A stretch of 22,416 bases of DNA from DATBDE01 sp036270095. GTDB taxonomy: Bacteria; Actinomycetota; Thermoleophilia; Solirubrobacterales; Solirubrobacteraceae. The notes beneath the pieces are model-generated. The model was not told where the DNA came from. It did not search any database and was given only the letters and a program-made list of their open reading frames with translations. The stretch is from the NCBI GenBank assembly GCA_036270095.1, contig DATBDE010000074.1:1-22416 (forward strand), written 5' to 3'. The position numbers and the translations under genes were made by a program. Position 1 is the stretch's first letter; every line of letters starts with the position of its first letter. This document shows positions 20,727-22,416 of this stretch, piece after piece.

Positions 20727-22133
20727 ATGGCCATGGAGGACATCGGCCCGGCTGCGCAGCGCTTCCTCGACCCGAGGGCGCCGTTCGACCTCAACCACAA
20801 CCTCGCCGTGCTGCGCGTCGAAGGCGCGGGCAAGCCGTTGCCCGCGCCCGAGGAGATCCGGGAGCAGATCCTCGACCGCATCCACTTCATGCCGCACTTG
20901 CGGCAGCGGCTCGTCGTGCCGCCCGCGCGGCTGGGGCCGCCGTTCCTGGTCGACGACCCGAACTTCGACATCGACTACCACCTGATCGTCATCCGCGGCG
21001 AGCAGGTCTCCGATGCGCGGCTGCACCAGATCGTCGGCGCGAGCATGCAGCGCCCGCTGGCGCGGTTCCGCCCCTTGTGGGAGATCCAACTGATCTACGG
21101 GCTCGACGACGGCGGCATGGCGCTGGTCATCAAGGGCCACCACCTGATCCTCGACGGGCTCATGGCCTGGCAGGGCATCACCGCCATCCTCGTCGACCTC
21201 ATGCCCGAGGGCATGGAGATCGACCGGGCCGAGTGGGCGCCGCCACCGCTGCCGACCAAGGGCGAGGCGGCGCGCCACGCCGTGGCCCACCGGACGCAAA
21301 CCGTGCGCAAGCGTGTGTCCAGCCTTGGCAGCGCCGCGAAGGACCCCGAGCTGCGCCGCCGCGAGCTCGACGCGCTGGGCGCCGTCCCCCAGACCGTGCG
21401 CGACGAGGTGGCCCCGCGCGCGCCGCGGCTGCCCATCAACGGCCCGATCGGGATTCGGCGCGAGGTCTCGTGGGTTTCGCTGTCGCTGCCGCAGATCAAG
21501 GCGGCGGCCAAGGCGTCGGCCGAGCACGTGACCGTCAACGACGTCGTCCTGGCCCTGGTGTCGGAGGGCCTGCGCGAGTTGCTGCTGTCCACCGGCCTCT
21601 CGCACCCTCTGCCCAGCCCGCGGGTCAACGTCCCCATCAGCGTCGCGCGCCGCACCCAGGGCCAGGTCAGCTTCGACGAGCGCGACGCCTACATGGTCGT
21701 CGACATGCACCTGGCCGAGCAGGATCTGGACAAGCGGCTGGTGGCCATCCGGGAGTGCACCGAGATCCGCAAGACGCGGGAGGCCACGGTGATCGAGGAG
21801 ATGCTCGACATGGTCTTCATGCTCCCCGACCGCGAGCGCGAGCGCGCCTGGCGCATCCTCGCGAGCGCGCGCGTGTTCAACGCCGTCGTCTCGAACATCC
21901 AGGGCATCCAGCAGGACCTGTGGTTCCGCGGCCACCCGATCTCCACCATCGTCGCGCTGGGGAGCCTGCCCAACGACCACGGCATCCGGCTCGTGGCCCT
22001 GAGCGCCCAGAACGTGCTCACGATCGGGATCACCCACTCGATCGAGCTGATCCTCGACGTGGGCCCCTTCGTGCGCGGCGTACAGGGGGGTCTCGCGCGG
22101 CTCGTGCCCGCTCAGGGCTCGCGGTCCCAGTAG
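20727..22133 (+). CDS. WS/DGAT-family O-acyltransferase (wax ester synthase/diacylglycerol acyltransferase)
   Basis: A 468-aa acyltransferase that joins acyl-CoA to a fatty alcohol or diacylglycerol for wax-ester or triacylglycerol storage. The catalytic HHxxxDG motif is HHLILDG at 138-144. Other family motifs are RPLWEIQLIYGL (115-126), VNDVVLALVSEGLR, NVPISVAR and the C-terminal VVSNIQG. The protein is typical in length (450-480 aa). I start at the ATG at 20727 because a -10-like TACTCT precedes it by 9 nt. An in-frame ATG at 20700 would swallow that box and add a basic, non-family nonapeptide. It is transcribed divergently from the MFS gene, and its 3' end overlaps the convergent cupin gene by 22 bp. 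It could also acylate a different alcohol. Confidence 0.9.
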   Translation: MAMEDIGPAAQRFLDPRAPFDLNHNLAVLRVEGAGKPLPAPEEIREQILDRIHFMPHLRQRLVVPPARLGPPFLVDDPNFDIDYHLIVIRGEQVSDARLHQIVGASMQRPLARFRPLWEIQLIYGLDDGGMALVIKGHHLILDGLMAWQGITAILVDLMPEGMEIDRAEWAPPPLPTKGEAARHAVAHRTQTVRKRVSSLGSAAKDPELRRRELDALGAVPQTVRDEVAPRAPRLPINGPIGIRREVSWVSLSLPQIKAAAKASAEHVTVNDVVLALVSEGLRELLLSTGLSHPLPSPRVNVPISVARRTQGQVSFDERDAYMVVDMHLAEQDLDKRLVAIRECTEIRKTREATVIEEMLDMVFMLPDRERERAWRILASARVFNAVVSNIQGIQQDLWFRGHPISTIVALGSLPNDHGIRLVALSAQNVLTIGITHSIELILDVGPFVRGVQGGLARLVPAQGSRSQ

Positions 22134-22416
22134 TCCCGGTTGCCGTCCTCGCGCCGCAGGATCACGCGGTCCTCGGGATTCCCGGGGTTCACGTTGAGCT
22201 TGTCGCTGTCGGGATAGACGGCCACGGCCGGGCGGCGGGCGCTCGAGAACATCACGATGCGGGCCGGGTGCGACGCACGGTTCGTGACCTTGTGGGCGCC
22301 GGCGGGGCCGACGGGGAAGCACACCGCGTCGCCGCGAACCGCGGTCTCCTCGCCCTCCGGCGTGCGCACCACGACCTCGCCGTCGAGCACGAGCAGCCAC
22401 TCCTCGACGAACTCGT
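22112..22416 (-). CDS. Cupin-domain protein, N-terminus beyond window end
   Basis: The last 100 or so residues of a small cupin are visible. EEWLLVLDGEVVVRTPEGEE is the first cupin motif region, GDAVCFPVGPAGAHKVTNRA the second, and an RIVMFSS strand follows. The tail reads PDSDKLNVNPGN and ends DRDYWDREP-like, as in small stand-alone cupins. Metal ligands in motif 1 may be altered (EEW in place of HxH), but the true start lies outside the window. Possible roles range from sugar isomerase-like or dioxygenase-like activity to ligand sensing, and the sequence does not decide. The 3' end overlaps the convergent WS/DGAT gene by 22 bp. Confidence 0.75.
   Translation of the reverse strand, partial: EFVEEWLLVLDGEVVVRTPEGEETAVRGDAVCFPVGPAGAHKVTNRASHPARIVMFSSARRPAVAVYPDSDKLNVNPGNPEDRVILRREDGNRDYWDREP

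Noticed and set aside
18264..22133. A 1289-codon plus-strand open frame running antisense through the ATP-grasp and MFS genes into WS/DGAT
   Set aside because: Only the last 468 codons show family sequence. The rest is low-complexity Arg/Gly/Ala/His-rich antisense of two well-supported genes, typical of open frames in very GC-rich DNA.
20691..22400. A 569-codon minus-strand frame opposite WS/DGAT
   Set aside because: Arg-, Gly- and His-rich with no domain. The plus strand has HHLILDG and the other family motifs.

Overview
This is a very GC-rich (roughly 70% or more), gene-dense actinobacterial window. Codon use is strongly GC3-biased, GTG and TTG starts are common, and several genes have a -10-like TAnnnT hexamer only 6-12 nt before the start codon, as in leaderless transcription. 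The mix of a MatB-type malonyl-CoA synthetase, a WS/DGAT acyltransferase, FG-GAP and delta-60 secreted proteins and a Tat-exported hydrolase suggests Thermoleophilia/Solirubrobacterales or a nearby actinobacterial lineage. That placement is inference. No rRNA, tRNA, IS element, CRISPR array or phage gene was recognised. No gene-free stretch exceeds 300 bp (the largest is 8561-8710), and no convincing intrinsic terminator was seen.

Region 1 (1-8560, minus strand) is a close-packed run of eight genes. In transcription order they are: a secreted FG-GAP/RTX protein, a zinc-independent MDR oxidoreductase, an amidohydrolase, an intradiol (hydroxyquinol/catechol-type) ring-cleavage dioxygenase, a fumarylacetoacetate-hydrolase-family protein, a cytosolic polysaccharide-deacetylase-like C-N hydrolase, a short MetE-like methyltransferase and a malonyl-CoA synthetase cut by the window edge. 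The seven cytosolic genes are separated by 25 bp or less, or overlap. They look like a catabolic pathway for an aromatic or N-heterocyclic compound that may yield malonate. The substrate is unknown.

Region 2 (8711-13789, plus strand) starts at a divergent promoter. It carries a Tat-exported alpha/beta hydrolase, a secreted delta-60-repeat protein, and a glutamine-synthetase-like ligase overlapping an amidohydrolase. The last two are the two halves of the FluG architecture as separate genes.

Region 3 (13814-17826, plus strand) is the most distinctive. A 27-codon leader ORF overlaps (ATGA) the first half of a heterodimeric ABC exporter. The two half-transporters overlap (GTGA). Behind them lie two tandem small ORFs of 55 and 58 aa, both with an FDLDVRL leader motif at residues 15-21 and a four-cysteine C-terminus. 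They look like FxLD-family lanthipeptide (RiPP) precursors. The first half-transporter has lost essentially every nucleotide-contacting residue except its LSGGE signature. No LanB, LanC, LanM or leader peptidase is visible in the window.

Region 4 (17837-22416) has a minus-strand pair, a DHA2-type MFS exporter followed 7 bp later by an ATP-grasp amino-acid-ligase-like enzyme, running convergently into the peptide genes. An MFS/WS-DGAT divergent pair shares a 45-bp promoter region. A cupin protein, cut by the window end, overlaps the 3' end of the WS/DGAT gene. The ATP-grasp enzyme may act on its own product exported by the MFS pump or may belong with the peptides. The sequence alone does not decide this.
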